Source: Theocolax elegans (taxonomy: Eukaryota; Arthropoda; Insecta; Hymenoptera; Cerocephalidae). Taken from it: DNA of 64,000 nt. Below the pieces are notes generated by a model, which worked only from the letters and a program-made list of their open reading frames with translations, had not been told where the DNA came from and did no database searches. Shown one piece after another: positions 1-9,565 of the stretch (position 1 is the first letter of the stretch; the number at the start of each line of letters is the position of its first letter). The position numbers and the translations under genes were made by a program. The DNA lies in NCBI GenBank assembly GCA_026168455.1, contig CM047426.1, forward strand, positions 64,246,488 to 64,310,487, read 5' to 3'.

Positions 1-1
1 T

Positions 2-927
2 CAGAAGCCCGTTTCACCGCCGAACAACGCCTACGCTTACATATTGTACATTGAAACTCTACTCAATTACGCACCTGCAGCAAAAAAATCACATTTAACG
101 AGTGTTTTGTGGTGCGATGATACACCTGGCAGAAAGAACGATCCGTCAGATGGTAACGAGGGTCTATTAAACCGACGAAAGGTTATGATAGCCGGTAAAG
201 TAGATTGGTTGGGTCATTTACCCTACGATATCTTTAATCAGAGCAGGTTATTACTAGGTGGCGTCGAGGTTAGAGTGCGCCTTGCACGCTCACACGACAG
301 CTTCTGTCTTATGGATCCTAACGGTGAATTTACCGTGAACATCATTGAGGCAACGCTATTTGTTCGTCGTTTAAAAATTAATCCAAGTGTTTCACTTGCC
401 CACGAGAGGGCATTGACTAAAACGACAGCAAAATATCCACTTACACGTGTGGTGGTTAAAGCTGTAACGCTGCATAACGGTATACAGGGAGAGACAATAG
501 ATAATGTTATTTTGGGCCAGCTACCAGAGAAAATTATTATTGGTTTTGTCGAGAATAAGGCGTACAATGGCGACAAGAATCTCAATCCATTTAATTTTAA
601 AAACTTTAACATTAATTTCAACCAGACTTTAAAAACAATAAAATGTACGTGGAGGCGTATCATACTCTATTTTCGGGGACAGGTGTACATTTTTTGAATT
701 TTGGAAATTTCATTAGTCGCGAAGCTTGTGCAAACGGTTACTGCCTGCTTGCGTTTGACTTGACGGCAGATTTATCGGCGAATGATACCTCGCATTGGAA
801 TTTAGTAAGAAATGATAACGTGTTAATAGATGTGAGATTTGACGACCCGCTTTCTACTCCCGTAAATTGTGTAATTTATGCAGAATGTGAAAATTTGATA
901 GAGATTGACTCGTCGGACAGGTTATAA
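2..927 (+). pseudogene. Polinton/Maverick major capsid-like protein, frameshifted 3' part
   Basis: The frame is open at the left edge of the window, so the gene begins outside it. The translation resembles the arthropod 'F54H12.2-like' proteins carried by Polinton/Maverick elements, which I take to be the double jelly-roll capsid protein. Recognisable pieces in order are YIETLLNY near the start, SHLTSVLW, VRLARSHDSFCLM, EATLFVRR, TAKYPLTRVVVKA, GQLPEKIIIGFVENKAYNG and NPFNF. The remaining C-terminal part (YVEAYHTLFSGTG, GYCLLAFDLT, HWNLVR) lies in a different frame from about 643, so a frameshift, probably with a small deletion, breaks the gene between about 600 and 650. The protein family is recognised from memory; the capsid role is family knowledge and not shown by the sequence. 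Confidence 0.72.
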
Positions 928-1059
928 TTGATTGCAGTGGCTAATTTGAAGAATTGATTTGTAAACAACAACATGCTTTTACACTCCCTCTACTGCTATT
1001 ACTAAACGAGACCATGATGATGGTGATGATGAGAGAAAAGAACGGAGAAGAATTGCACG

Positions 1060-1096
1060 TATAAAAGACGCTGTTTTCTGGAGCAATAACGCAGTC
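1060..1096 (+). promoter_or_regulatory. TATA box and possible initiator of a Polinton gene
   Basis: A TATAAAAG motif at 1060-1067 is followed about 25-30 bases later by an initiator-like GCAGTCG near 1091. The first start codon of the next gene is at 1125. Spacing fits an insect RNA polymerase II core promoter. There is no functional evidence. Confidence 0.35.
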
Positions 1097-1124
1097 GTCG
1101 TCTGTACGAGTCAGTTATAATATT

Positions 1125-1662
1125 ATGGATTTCGTGATTCATAATCAGTGCTTTAAAGATAACAAGAATTGTATTTTACCGAAAGAGGTGGCAGTTTTTG
1201 CTCTAAAGCATGATTTTAGTGCACATTGGATCATATCTCCTACGTGTATGTTTAAACGTTTAAGAAAGGACATTTTGAAGCAAAATAATTGACTGCCGTT
1301 GTATCATCATGGTTTAGATTGGCATCATGGCGACGTGACGCTGAAACATCTACCAAAAAAATTTGCAAGATATTTTTAGCAGAGCCCGCAAAATATGCGT
1401 AAAAGGAAGGGAGATGTTTGAGTTTGTTAGGAAGCAGTCAGCACGCGTAGCCGTGAAACTATTAACTTGGAACTCGATGACTCTTGGCCACCGTTTAAGC
1501 ATTTAAATTGGAGTGAAAAGTATTGTTTACAGCACGCTGTGAAACCCTCTTATTTGCAGTATAGCTGCGCATTGAACAATGCATTTCGACTAAAGTGTTG
1601 GTTAAGTAAACGAGACAACTTGGAGGGGAAATGGTCGTTTGACCCACCTCTGAATCTCTGCG
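1125..1662 (+). pseudogene. Conserved Polinton-associated gene of unknown function, degenerate
   Basis: Reading from the ATG at 1125 gives about 54 residues (MDFVIHNQCF... AHWIISPTC) before a TGA. The same frame then continues with HHGLDWHHGD before another stop near 1378. A later frame, from about 1467, gives a segment with a CLQHA...YSCALNNAFRLKCWL pattern. Together these look like one short protein family that I associate with arthropod mobile elements (an HG-W-GD motif, then spaced C and H residues ahead of an RLK-WL motif). At least one nonsense mutation and one frameshift disrupt it. The gene sits directly upstream of the protease. I do not know its function. Confidence 0.45.
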
Positions 1663-2091
1663 ATGAATACGTTCGATATTCTGGAAATTCTGCGGAGACT
1701 AAATATTCATACGATTGGGGTGTACCCTGTGGACGAGATACCCCAGATATGGTCAAGGCCAGCTGATCTTGCTTTCAACACGCAACCACGGAGGAAGCGT
1801 GGTGAACATTGGGTGGCTGTGTACGTGACGAGAGACGGCACGGAGTTTTACTTTGACAGTTTTGGTGTGCCACCACGTATTCCTGCATACATAAATCGTA
1901 TACACAAAAATTGCAAAAAATTTAAGTGGAATCGTACCCGCTTACAAAGCACATTTTCGAACGCGTGCGGCTACTATTGTATCATGTTTTTATACTACAT
2001 GGCGAGCGAATTAGGTTTCACGCGTTTCTTGGAAAACTTTTCGTCTAACTTTGTAAAAAATGACGAAATTGCAAAAAAATTTCTTGAATGA
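1663..2091 (+). CDS. Adenain-like (C5/Ulp1-fold) cysteine protease of a Polinton
   Basis: This 142-residue open frame has the arrangement expected of the capsid-maturation protease of Polintons and adenoviruses. A GEHWVAVY block carries the probable catalytic His49. YFDSFG carries Asp65. Gln95 could form the oxyanion hole, and NACGYYC carries the probable nucleophile Cys102. No stop or frameshift is seen, which contrasts with the broken genes on both sides. The start at 1663 fits because MNTFDILEILRR runs directly into the family-like HTIGVYPVDEIP segment. In these elements the enzyme processes capsid precursors; that role is family knowledge. It is slightly short, so a few terminal residues may be missing. 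Confidence 0.75.
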   Translation: MNTFDILEILRRLNIHTIGVYPVDEIPQIWSRPADLAFNTQPRRKRGEHWVAVYVTRDGTEFYFDSFGVPPRIPAYINRIHKNCKKFKWNRTRLQSTFSNACGYYCIMFLYYMASELGFTRFLENFSSNFVKNDEIAKKFLE

Positions 2092-2139
2092 TTACGTTTG
2101 TGAAAATACCAATGATGCTTACTCTGATGATTTGTGAAC

Positions 2140-2572
2140 GAGGTTTGATTGGTGCCCCACTATCCAAAAAGTAGAATAAATTGAAACGATTTTGCGAGAG
2201 GTTGGATCAGTCTCTTTTGAGCTCGCAAGCGGACAGTTGTACAGCAAGTGGAGAGAAAAAACATCATGGCTGCACGCAAGTACCGCTGTCATCAGGTATT
2301 ACCGATGGTCTACGGATTAAACAATTTATACAACAAAATAATACTTGGAAACTTGGGAAGCCTTCAAAAGTCAACTTGAAAAAAATGGTAAATATTTCGA
2401 TGTTTATGAAAGTGACGATTTATTGGACCAGCAGATTACTATGAGCTATTCGGATCGAGCAATCGAGCTGATTGAGGATGCGCAGAGGGAGGAGGAGGAG
2501 AGTGAGGAGCCGATAAAAAAGCGATATCGGCGTTCCACGGTATTTAAACGAATAACCTTTGAAAATATTTAA
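2140..2572 (+). pseudogene. Unrecognised Polinton-region gene, frameshifted
   Basis: An initiator-like ATCAGTC at about 2206 and a start codon at 2266 (MAARKYRC...) open a frame that soon fails. From 2345 another frame gives 75 residues (ETWEAFKSQLEKNGKYF..., then an acidic EDAQREEEESEE stretch and a basic KKRYRR end). The two pieces are probably one gene with a frameshift between them. The acidic-then-basic tail is the only notable composition. I do not recognise the family; its placement after the protease suggests it belongs to the same Polinton remnant. Confidence 0.3.
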
Positions 2573-2906
2573 AAAACTATGTAAATGTATTGATAAGCGG
2601 ATTGAATATTTAACAAAGGTGGCAAAATGTATGATTGTTGTGTTGGATGAAATTGTGTCTAAAGTTAAATCTACATTACAGTATAAAGAAAATGCTCAAT
2701 ATACGTATTACATGATGTGCGATGTTGAATATGCGGCGCGTGTTGTGGATAAGAGTATTATTATAAAGAAAGTCATTGATAATTTACAGAAAAATGAATT
2801 AATTTTAAGTGAAGAATATGTATCTATAGTGGTGCATGAACTGATTGCGCTATATTTGTATACGCTTGTGGTACTATTGAATAAATCGTTTTATTCGGAT
2901 TATTAG
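2559..2906 (+). CDS. Hypothetical protein, 115 residues, Polinton flank
   Basis: This open frame overlaps the previous one by 14 bases. It encodes a Lys- and Val-rich protein with two hydrophobic stretches (KCMIVVLDEIV and VVHELIALYLYTLVVLL), the second long enough to be a membrane segment. No known motif is visible. It could be a genuine small Polinton gene or chance coding in AT-rich DNA. Nothing supporting a gene is seen from 2907 to 3247. Confidence 0.28.
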   Translation: MKIFKKLCKCIDKRIEYLTKVAKCMIVVLDEIVSKVKSTLQYKENAQYTYYMMCDVEYAARVVDKSIIIKKVIDNLQKNELILSEEYVSIVVHELIALYLYTLVVLLNKSFYSDY

Positions 2907-3247
2907 CAGAATGTGTGCATGTGTACCTTTTGAAAATTACCATTATATAATTCGTGTAATATCGATCGAAGTACCTAGAATAAATAATTATTACCATAAA
3001 TAATGATTTATAAATTACTTATTTTTCTCACTCCCCCACCCGAACTTCTATCCCATTGTCCGTGACAACATTTTATTTGCAATTATATTTAAAAATTCTT
3101 ACCTTTCATGCATTAAAACAGTAATATTTGGAATTTTGCTGAAAATAATATTTTCTAAAATGTGGCATGGAAAAATTTGCTAAATTTGAATTTGTCTTGT
3201 CAAATTTGTCTTGTCTTGTCAAAAAAAAAATCTTGATTTTGAGAGAA

Positions 3248-3359
3248 GTGGTACTATGTCCAGGCACAACAAATATGACCTTGTCTGTAGACAGGGGTTA
3301 ATCGAAGTCAAGGTCTGGGTCCGGTGGTGGGGGTTTGTTGTGTCTGTCCATAGTACCAC
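3248..3359. repeat. 112-base imperfect hairpin
   Basis: The arm at 3248-3273 (GTGGTACTATGTCC followed by AGGCACAACAAA) is almost the reverse complement of 3333-3359 (TTTGTTGTGTCTG then TCCATAGTACCACC). An inner GACCTTG/CAAGGTC pair extends the stem. It may be a short MITE relic or a transcribed hairpin. No gene is visible from here to 3930. Confidence 0.6.
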
Positions 3360-3934
3360 CATAACTACTATCACGCTTGCAATTATAAAAATCGGTATTA
3401 AATTTATCTTATGGGTATTACTCCATGGTAATAATATATTGGTGTGGTATAAGTATTCAGTGTTGTAAGGGTGCAGGAGGAGAAACAAAGGTGAAGGCGT
3501 CGAATATTACCCTACTGAAAAACCTCAGGTGAGAAATCGCCTGAGAAATCACCTGAGAAATCACATAGTGAATCGATTCGGCTGATGACTCGTCCTTCAA
3601 TCGATGCGATTCTTTCACACGCAAAAGATGTTTCCCGTACCTTCATAAATGTCTAACCTGTAAAAAGAAAAAATATAAAACTATGTATCTATTTGTATAA
3701 TTTGAAAATTTATAAAGAAATACTAAAAGTATACATTTATAGTTTAAACTTAATAAAAACCAAAGAAAAAAGAACTTATCTGTTAAATAGGGTTGATAGC
3801 CGGGGTTGATTCACCATCACCAGGTCTCAATTAGCTTTTTGCATCTTATTCAACATTACCCTTTCCACGCACTGCATTTTTCAATGTTAAAATTACGATA
3901 TAAGCATCTTAATTTAGCGGTGAAATAACTATTT

Positions 3935-4080
3935 ATTGCGCGAGAGCTTAGAAAATAGTTAGATGTTAAACTGAAGTTGGTTTGTTTTTAATGCAAAAAA
4001 TCGATGATCTTGACGTTGTCCATTGTTAAACCAACCAGCTTCAGTTTGATGTCTAACCTTTTCGTGAGCTACCACGCAAT
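3935..4080. repeat. 146-base long-stem hairpin
   Basis: The left arm starts ATTGCGCGAGAGCT and continues through GTTAGATGTTAAACTGAAG. The right arm ends AGCTACCACGCAAT after CTTCAGTTTGATGTCTAAC. The arms are about 50 bases each around a loop of about 40 bases, with scattered mismatches. The shape fits a small fold-back MITE; the sequence alone does not separate this from a structured RNA. Confidence 0.6.
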
Positions 4081-4185
4081 GCGAATCGTTTGCGTAAGTA
4101 AGAACTCTACATCTAAATAATCGGATATCATAATTTTATCGTAGATAAAAGTAGTGCGCTTAAGGGGCAATGTTGAATAATATCA

Positions 4186-4685
4186 TGACAAATAATTTTT
4201 TAAATATTGTAACTCGGCTCTGACTATTAGTGTTTCAACAAATATTTATATGCATGCCTCTAAATGTTAAAAATGTTTAGCAAAAAGGTTTCAGCCCTTT
4301 CAAGCTCATGGAACACCTATACATAGAGGTTGAAATGTCCAAAAACATAAAAAATAATTTTTTTTAAAAGTGTAGCATGGCTCGGTTTTATTACTGACTC
4401 GCCAAATATTTGTATACTCTCTCATTATATTACATTACGTGAAACCCATACATATGGAGGTTGAAATGACCGAAAACCATGAAAAATTATATTTAAAAAT
4501 TTTACTTTGCATGGTTTTCAGACATTTCAACCTCTATATATAGGGGTTCCATGTAATTTACAGGTCTGATACTTTTATTTTAAACATGTTTAATATCTAG
4601 AAGGGTGTATAATAATATTTAGCATGACACTAATAAACCGAGTTACAATTTTTTAACAATTATTTTTCTTGTTTTCGGAAATTTC
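4186..4685. repeat. Degenerate fold-back element with internal GAGGTTGAAATG copies
   Basis: Outer segments near 4205 (TTGTAACTCGG followed by TATTAGTGT) and near 4640 (the reverse complement, ACACTAATAAACCGAGTTACAA) are inverted. An inner pair near 4456 and 4510 forms a second inverted repeat (GGTTGAAATGACCGAAAACC and its partner). A third copy of GAGGTTGAAATG is at 4325. Together these look like an old palindromic element of about 0.5 kb. Nothing recognisable is present from 4686 to 5260. Confidence 0.5.
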
Positions 4686-5260
4686 AGTCATACTTTTCGT
4701 ATGGTACCATTTATAATTATAATCTGGGGGACTCGATTTCATAAATTACACACTAAAAAGTACAATTAAAAACAATATTTATTTAGACCTAAATCGCATG
4801 AAGCATAAAATTTGATCGTTTTTTTTGAGGTTTTCGACCATTGTACATCAGTCCCTCAGAGATTCCCTCAGAACCCGGAGAAGGTAGTCTGGTACCTGGA
4901 ACACTGTTTCCAGTGCTTTCAGAATATTAACTCACATCGACTAGTTGAACGTGTTCCTGAAGCCAATAAAACCAGAGGTCTATTTGCATGGTACCTGAGG
5001 TTTCGTCCGTCAAAGATATTCTCAACCACATTTATTAATATTATTATTATTTTCTTTATGTATTAATTATAATTATGTCTGCGCATTACCTAATTTTTTA
5101 ATCAAGTAATTTTACCATAGGTTAGTTAACTATACTTTAGGAAAAATACTGTATGTATGTTTGGTTTTGTACATTGATATTTTAAAGTCACTGTACTATT
5201 AGTTTAACATTTTTCCTCAGCTTTCTAAGAACAGGAATAATAATAAATTATATGTTGTTT

Positions 5261-5273
5261 AAATTTCTAGCAG
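5261..5273 (+). promoter_or_regulatory. Tandem (NAGNAG) splice acceptor of the RRM exon
   Basis: The intron end reads AAATTTCTAGCAG, giving two possible AG acceptors three bases apart (after 5270 and after 5273). If both are used, the protein gains or loses one Gln in frame. Confidence 0.5.
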
Positions 5274-5482
5274 GCTCCTATGTCGCTGCCTCATCCAACA
5301 ACATTGACGTCGATTCATGCCTCGTTACCACATTTCTTACCGTCGCCGGCACTAGCATCACCCGTTGGCTCTTCGTCTTCACAGCCAAGTATCGCCGTTA
5401 GTAACGCACCATGCTCTACTCTCTTCGTTGCTAATCTTGGTCAGTTCGTCTCTGAGCATGAGCTTAAGGAGATCTTCAACAG
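5274..5482 (+). CDS. Internal exon: first half of an RRM (MEC-8/RBPMS/scw1-like RNA-binding protein)
   Basis: The exon lies between a good acceptor (TTTCTAGCAG) and a strong donor (CAG|GTAGGT at 5483). It encodes a Ser/Pro/Ala-rich linker, then the start of an RRM: PCSTLFVANLGQF, containing the RNP2 motif LFVANL at 5421-5438, then helix 1 (SEHELKEIFN). The RRM stops abruptly in codon phase 2 (AG left over), and the missing half, with RNP1, is found at 57177. The ATG at 5280 is internal and not a proven start. In MEC-8-type proteins this is the second, C-terminal RRM; such proteins regulate splicing or RNA localisation. The exact insect gene name is not certain, and couch potato or another RBPMS-like gene are alternatives. 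Confidence 0.82.
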
Positions 5483-5924
5483 GTAGGTTGTAGGCTACTT
5501 TTTCTTTAATTACTTTCTTTTGTATATGCAATTCAATAGTTTTGTCGTATATTCTGCTATTAGAAGATATTGGTGTAGTAATCACATAATACGTTTTTAA
5601 TTTACCGTTCATTTTATGGTAAATTGAAGTTAAGCAATTTTCACTTTTCGACTTATAAAAGTAGGTAACGTCCGGATAGCTTTCTAACAAGTACAATGCA
5701 GACACACAATTTCCATAATATTGGTAAATGTTCGAATGCTAAAAATTGCACTCAAATGTGCAGGACAAAGAAATAATTAGAAAAAAACGATTGATATAAA
5801 GTTGGTAGAAAACTAATATCACATATTTGTAATGAAAACAAATGTTAATTGCAGATCAAGCATCGAGAAACCAAGTAAAGGAAATATATTACATAATCTT
5901 AGAATCATCTTTAAGTAAAAACTA

Positions 5925-5926
<2 letters not shown>

Positions 5927-5962
<36 letters not shown>
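5927..5962. repeat. (TA)n microsatellite at the edge of a fold-back insertion
   Basis: There are about 17 TA units immediately before the half fold-back element at 5963. Related elements in this window also sit between TA runs. Confidence 0.8.
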
Positions 5963-5964
<2 letters not shown>

Positions 5965-6407
5965 ACACTCCACGTGAAGTGGTCCGATCAAAATTTTTAA
6001 ATGCACCAAATTTTGGGTGCACACTGCAAATGTTTTTCAGAATACAGAAAAAAATTTTTAGGTAAGGAATCTATTTGCTCAAAAGTTATTCTAACCTCAA
6101 AAAGTGAATTTTTCCAAGTTTTTTCAACACCAGCTGGGTTAACCGCTATTTAACTCAAAATCTATCAACTTTTACTATAGAACATTGTATGTAACATTCG
6201 TTGCTAATTATGTCTAGAATTTATTCTTCTGGGTTAGAATTTCTAATCTCAAGGTCAATGTTACATAAAGTATATGTCAATATTCAACTTGAAAAAAGTG
6301 TAAGTGCGCCACAATTGATTTTTTTATTCAAAATTATAAAAGAAAGCTTGGAGCAATATCTTTTAAATCGTCTGTAGCATTTTTATGGCCATTGATTCTG
6401 TAAAAAG
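5963..6407. mobile_element. Single arm of the CACGTGAAGTGG fold-back family
   Basis: This segment closely matches the left arm of the complete palindrome at 11818-12817, starting CTCCACGTGAAGTGG and ending TTCTGTAAAAAG. Only one arm is present, so it is a deletion derivative or solo arm. The breakpoint at 6407 lies just before an RT fragment. Confidence 0.8.
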
Positions 6408-6431
6408 TAAATCAGGTTTATAATAGATAAA

Positions 6432-6815
6432 ATGAAAGATAAATCAGGCAGAGCTGATGACATTAATACCAAAACCTTAAAAACAATATCCAATTTCATT
6501 ATTGAACCACTAGTCTATATTTTTAATATCTGCATAGATAAATCTATATGGCCGACTGCATTAAAAATGGCAGAAGTAATACCTATTTTTAAATCGGATA
6601 ATAAACACTATGCAACGAATTATAGACCTATATCGCTAATATCAAATGTTGCTAAAATTTTTGAAAAAATTATTCACAAAAGAGTACATAATTTTATTGC
6701 TAAGCATGGCATATTAGCTGAAAATCAATTCGGTTTTATTAACCCGTTAATGCGCAAATACACGTTTTTGTGCACACATTTTCTAACTCAAAATTCTACT
6801 AGAAAAACAAAATAG
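6432..6815 (+). pseudogene. Non-LTR reverse transcriptase fragment
   Basis: The 127-residue frame contains the N-terminal RT blocks of an APE-type non-LTR element: GRADDINTKTLK, then PTALKMAEVIPIFKSD, the diagnostic NYRPISLISNVAKIFEK, and ENQFGF. The match ends there. The polymerase active site, endonuclease and both ends are missing, so this is an internal fragment. From 6816 to 7528 I see only AT-rich DNA without features. Confidence 0.75.
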
Positions 6816-7528
6816 TTTTTGGCGGTAATCCTATATAGGGGGTTTTTGATGGCCTTCTTTCAAATTCTGCAACTTATTTTCTAAAAAACATTCGATAACT
6901 ATATTAATTTTTACTTTTTTTTAAAAAAAGTCAAAATTTTTTTGCATTTTTCTTTTAAATTAATTTTTGTTGCTGTTTCTGCATTTGGAAAATGATACAA
7001 CCGACAGGCATCGAGGTCTGAATGTCTGAAGTTTCCGAAACCTTGGTTCTGAACTTCTTTTCCCCTCTTAGTTTTTCCAAAATGGCGGTTTTTTTAAATC
7101 GCATGATGTTAAACTTATAAGGAAAAATTAATTGGATATAATTATGGATTAAAACGTAAATTTTGAAAGAGGGTGCAAATTACGAATTACGGGAGAAATA
7201 GAAGAAACAGGTTTTTATTTATATACCGCTAAAATGTTATAAATAGTTCTTTTAAATTAATATAAATATTTATTTATTTAAGAAGAAAGTTTTATTACTC
7301 TAAAAATACAAAATATTAATAATATAGAACTTTAGGCGATGTTCTTTCGTCATTAAATAAATTAATTTTAGGAGGTGAAGTTCTATTTAGATCCGTTTAA
7401 AATAATCCAAAATTTTAATAAGTAGTTACTAAATACTGGTACTAAATTTTGGTAAGTTAATTTTTCATTAACATTTATAATTATTAAAATATAAATTTAA
7501 GTTTTATAAGAATTCATATAGTTTAAAA

Positions 7529-7727
<199 letters not shown>

Positions 7728-7874
7728 AAAACTTAAAACTACTTAAGACTACATAATACTAGACTTGTAACTAAAGATTAAGCTAACTTTAAGCTTAGTT
7801 AAATAAAACTCAAAATAAATAAAAGTAGTGAAACCTTCACCACTTGAAGTATACTTGACAGTGTGAATTCTCCA

Positions 7875-8345
7875 CTACCAATATTTGATTAACATGGCTC
7901 TAGCTGTTGTAAAACTCTCAGTTGAAGTATTTCGGTCTCTTGCAAAAATAATTTTCTCTACGTTGTTTAATCTAGTCGGACAAGTAAGTCCTACGGCACA
8001 AGTAACTCTAAAGTGGGGAAATATTTCTTTATGTTGATTAGGGGAATCACATTTACACGTAGATGTAAAAACTATATCATCAATAACTACTAGATCCTTA
8101 CAAGAGGGCTGTTGTTTTAGAGGGTAAACAGAATTTGTCAAAATTTGCTTTCCTCCTATTCCTCTATCAAAATAAAAATTTGCTTTTTTACATCCAATGT
8201 AGTTAAGGTCACCGTCAGACATACGAATGGCATTATGTTGTAGTATCCTTTTTTCTGTAAAATTATCAACTTTCATTCTTTTACTATTTTCAATCGCTAT
8301 AGTGTCTATTTTAGAAAGAACTGTTTCAATAGGTAAATATTTTTC
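7875..8345 (-). CDS. Unrecognised open frame, possibly a retroelement 3' end
   Basis: From the Met at 8276 there are 133 residues, and the frame stays open upstream to about 8345. The protein has several Cys residues (KQQPSCKDL, STCKCDSPN, RVTCAVGLTCPTR) but no pattern I can assign. It is followed on its own strand by about 145 bases and then an (AAAT)n run, the layout of a retrotransposon 3' end. No RT motif is visible. It could equally be a fragment of another element. Confidence 0.3.
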   Translation of the reverse strand, partial: EKYLPIETVLSKIDTIAIENSKRMKVDNFTEKRILQHNAIRMSDGDLNYIGCKKANFYFDRGIGGKQILTNSVYPLKQQPSCKDLVVIDDIVFTSTCKCDSPNQHKEIFPHFRVTCAVGLTCPTRLNNVEKIIFARDRNTSTESFTTARAMLIKYW

Positions 8346-8458
8346 ACTAAAAAATTTTGTTCACTAAAAAATTACTGGTTTAAAGTGCAACTATTCTTTT
8401 AGCTTTTTTTTTCTTCACATTTTGAGAGTACATTACATTTTTTGAGTATAGATTATAT

Positions 8459-8776
8459 TAGCGATAAAATTCTGAAAAAACTCGAGAACAAATTGTTTTT
8501 TCAAACTTCAGTGTTTTTTTGTTTACATTAGTCTTATCATTTTTTCTTTAAATCTGGCCAAAATTTTGACAAGAGATTCTGACAGCAGAAAATCTTACGT
8601 CAGAAAGTCTAGAAGCAAAATTTTTTTGTAACACGCACGAATTTTGCGTTTTGGCGCCCTAAAAATGGGGTCTAAAGTATCCCTTTAGCAACCGGCGGGC
8701 GTAAAAGTACTTTAGCGCTGCTGAGATTCAACAAACAACAAAAACTCATAATCTTATCTGCTCCCTATAGATTTAA
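8459..8776. repeat. Terminal block of a large palindromic repeat family (left copy)
   Basis: This block is the reverse complement, with moderate divergence, of 63690-64000. Shared landmarks are GCGATAAAATTCTG, ACTCGAGAACAAATT, TGGCCAAAATTTTGAC, CTAAAGTATCCCTTTAGC and CAGATAAGAT. In the right-hand copy it is directly joined to the sequence found here at 10757, so 8777-10755 is an insertion. Confidence 0.8.
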
Positions 8777-9520
8777 TGTAATGGTGCGTGCGTGCTTGTA
8801 CGTATATATATATATATGTATATGTATATGTATATGTATATATTGTGACGGTATGCTTGCCTAGGGGAAAAATCATCGAGTCGCCCGTATCATAACCACA
8901 TAGTTCGTGGCGTACAAACCTGACTAGTATCACCGATTTGGTATCTCGTACTCGATGCTTTGAACAGACTATATGTCTACATATATGATGTTTACAAATA
9001 TTTCCCGCGTAGCGGCTGCGGTTAACTGTCCGCACACTTGCCGTTAAAGTTATTAGGAAATCGTGCTTCGGTTTCCAATAACGACAGGTAAATGAGTAAT
9101 CTTTCCTGAAATATACCGCGGAAAAAAAATGATAAGTGAGTTCGCGAGAGCCCGTATACTTATATACGGCTCATAGGATGACGGAGGAATATATCTATAT
9201 GCGACGGTTTCAAATCTATGAATCAACACGATTTGAAATATAAATAAATATGAACAGTTTTATTAGCTTTTTAAGAATCAAATGTGGTATATAATAAATA
9301 TAAAACAAATATCGGTCGAGGTCAATGCACGTACGAGGGTTGAGTCGTAATCATCGGCTCAACGCGGGGGGAAAAGGGGTACGCGAACTAACTCTTCTAA
9401 ACTACGAATAACCGTGATAAAATTAATTTATTCGCTGTAATTATCGTTCGCACGAGAAGTGGTACCACTTACTTTTTATCCTGTTCGAATCACAAAGAAA
9501 GCAATAAGAAGTAACAGCTA

Positions 9521-9565
<45 letters not shown>

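Noticed and set aside
4812..5066. 84-residue frame starting MIVFFEVFDHC
   Set aside because: No motif, no codon or context support, and it lies in intronic AT-rich DNA before the RRM exon.
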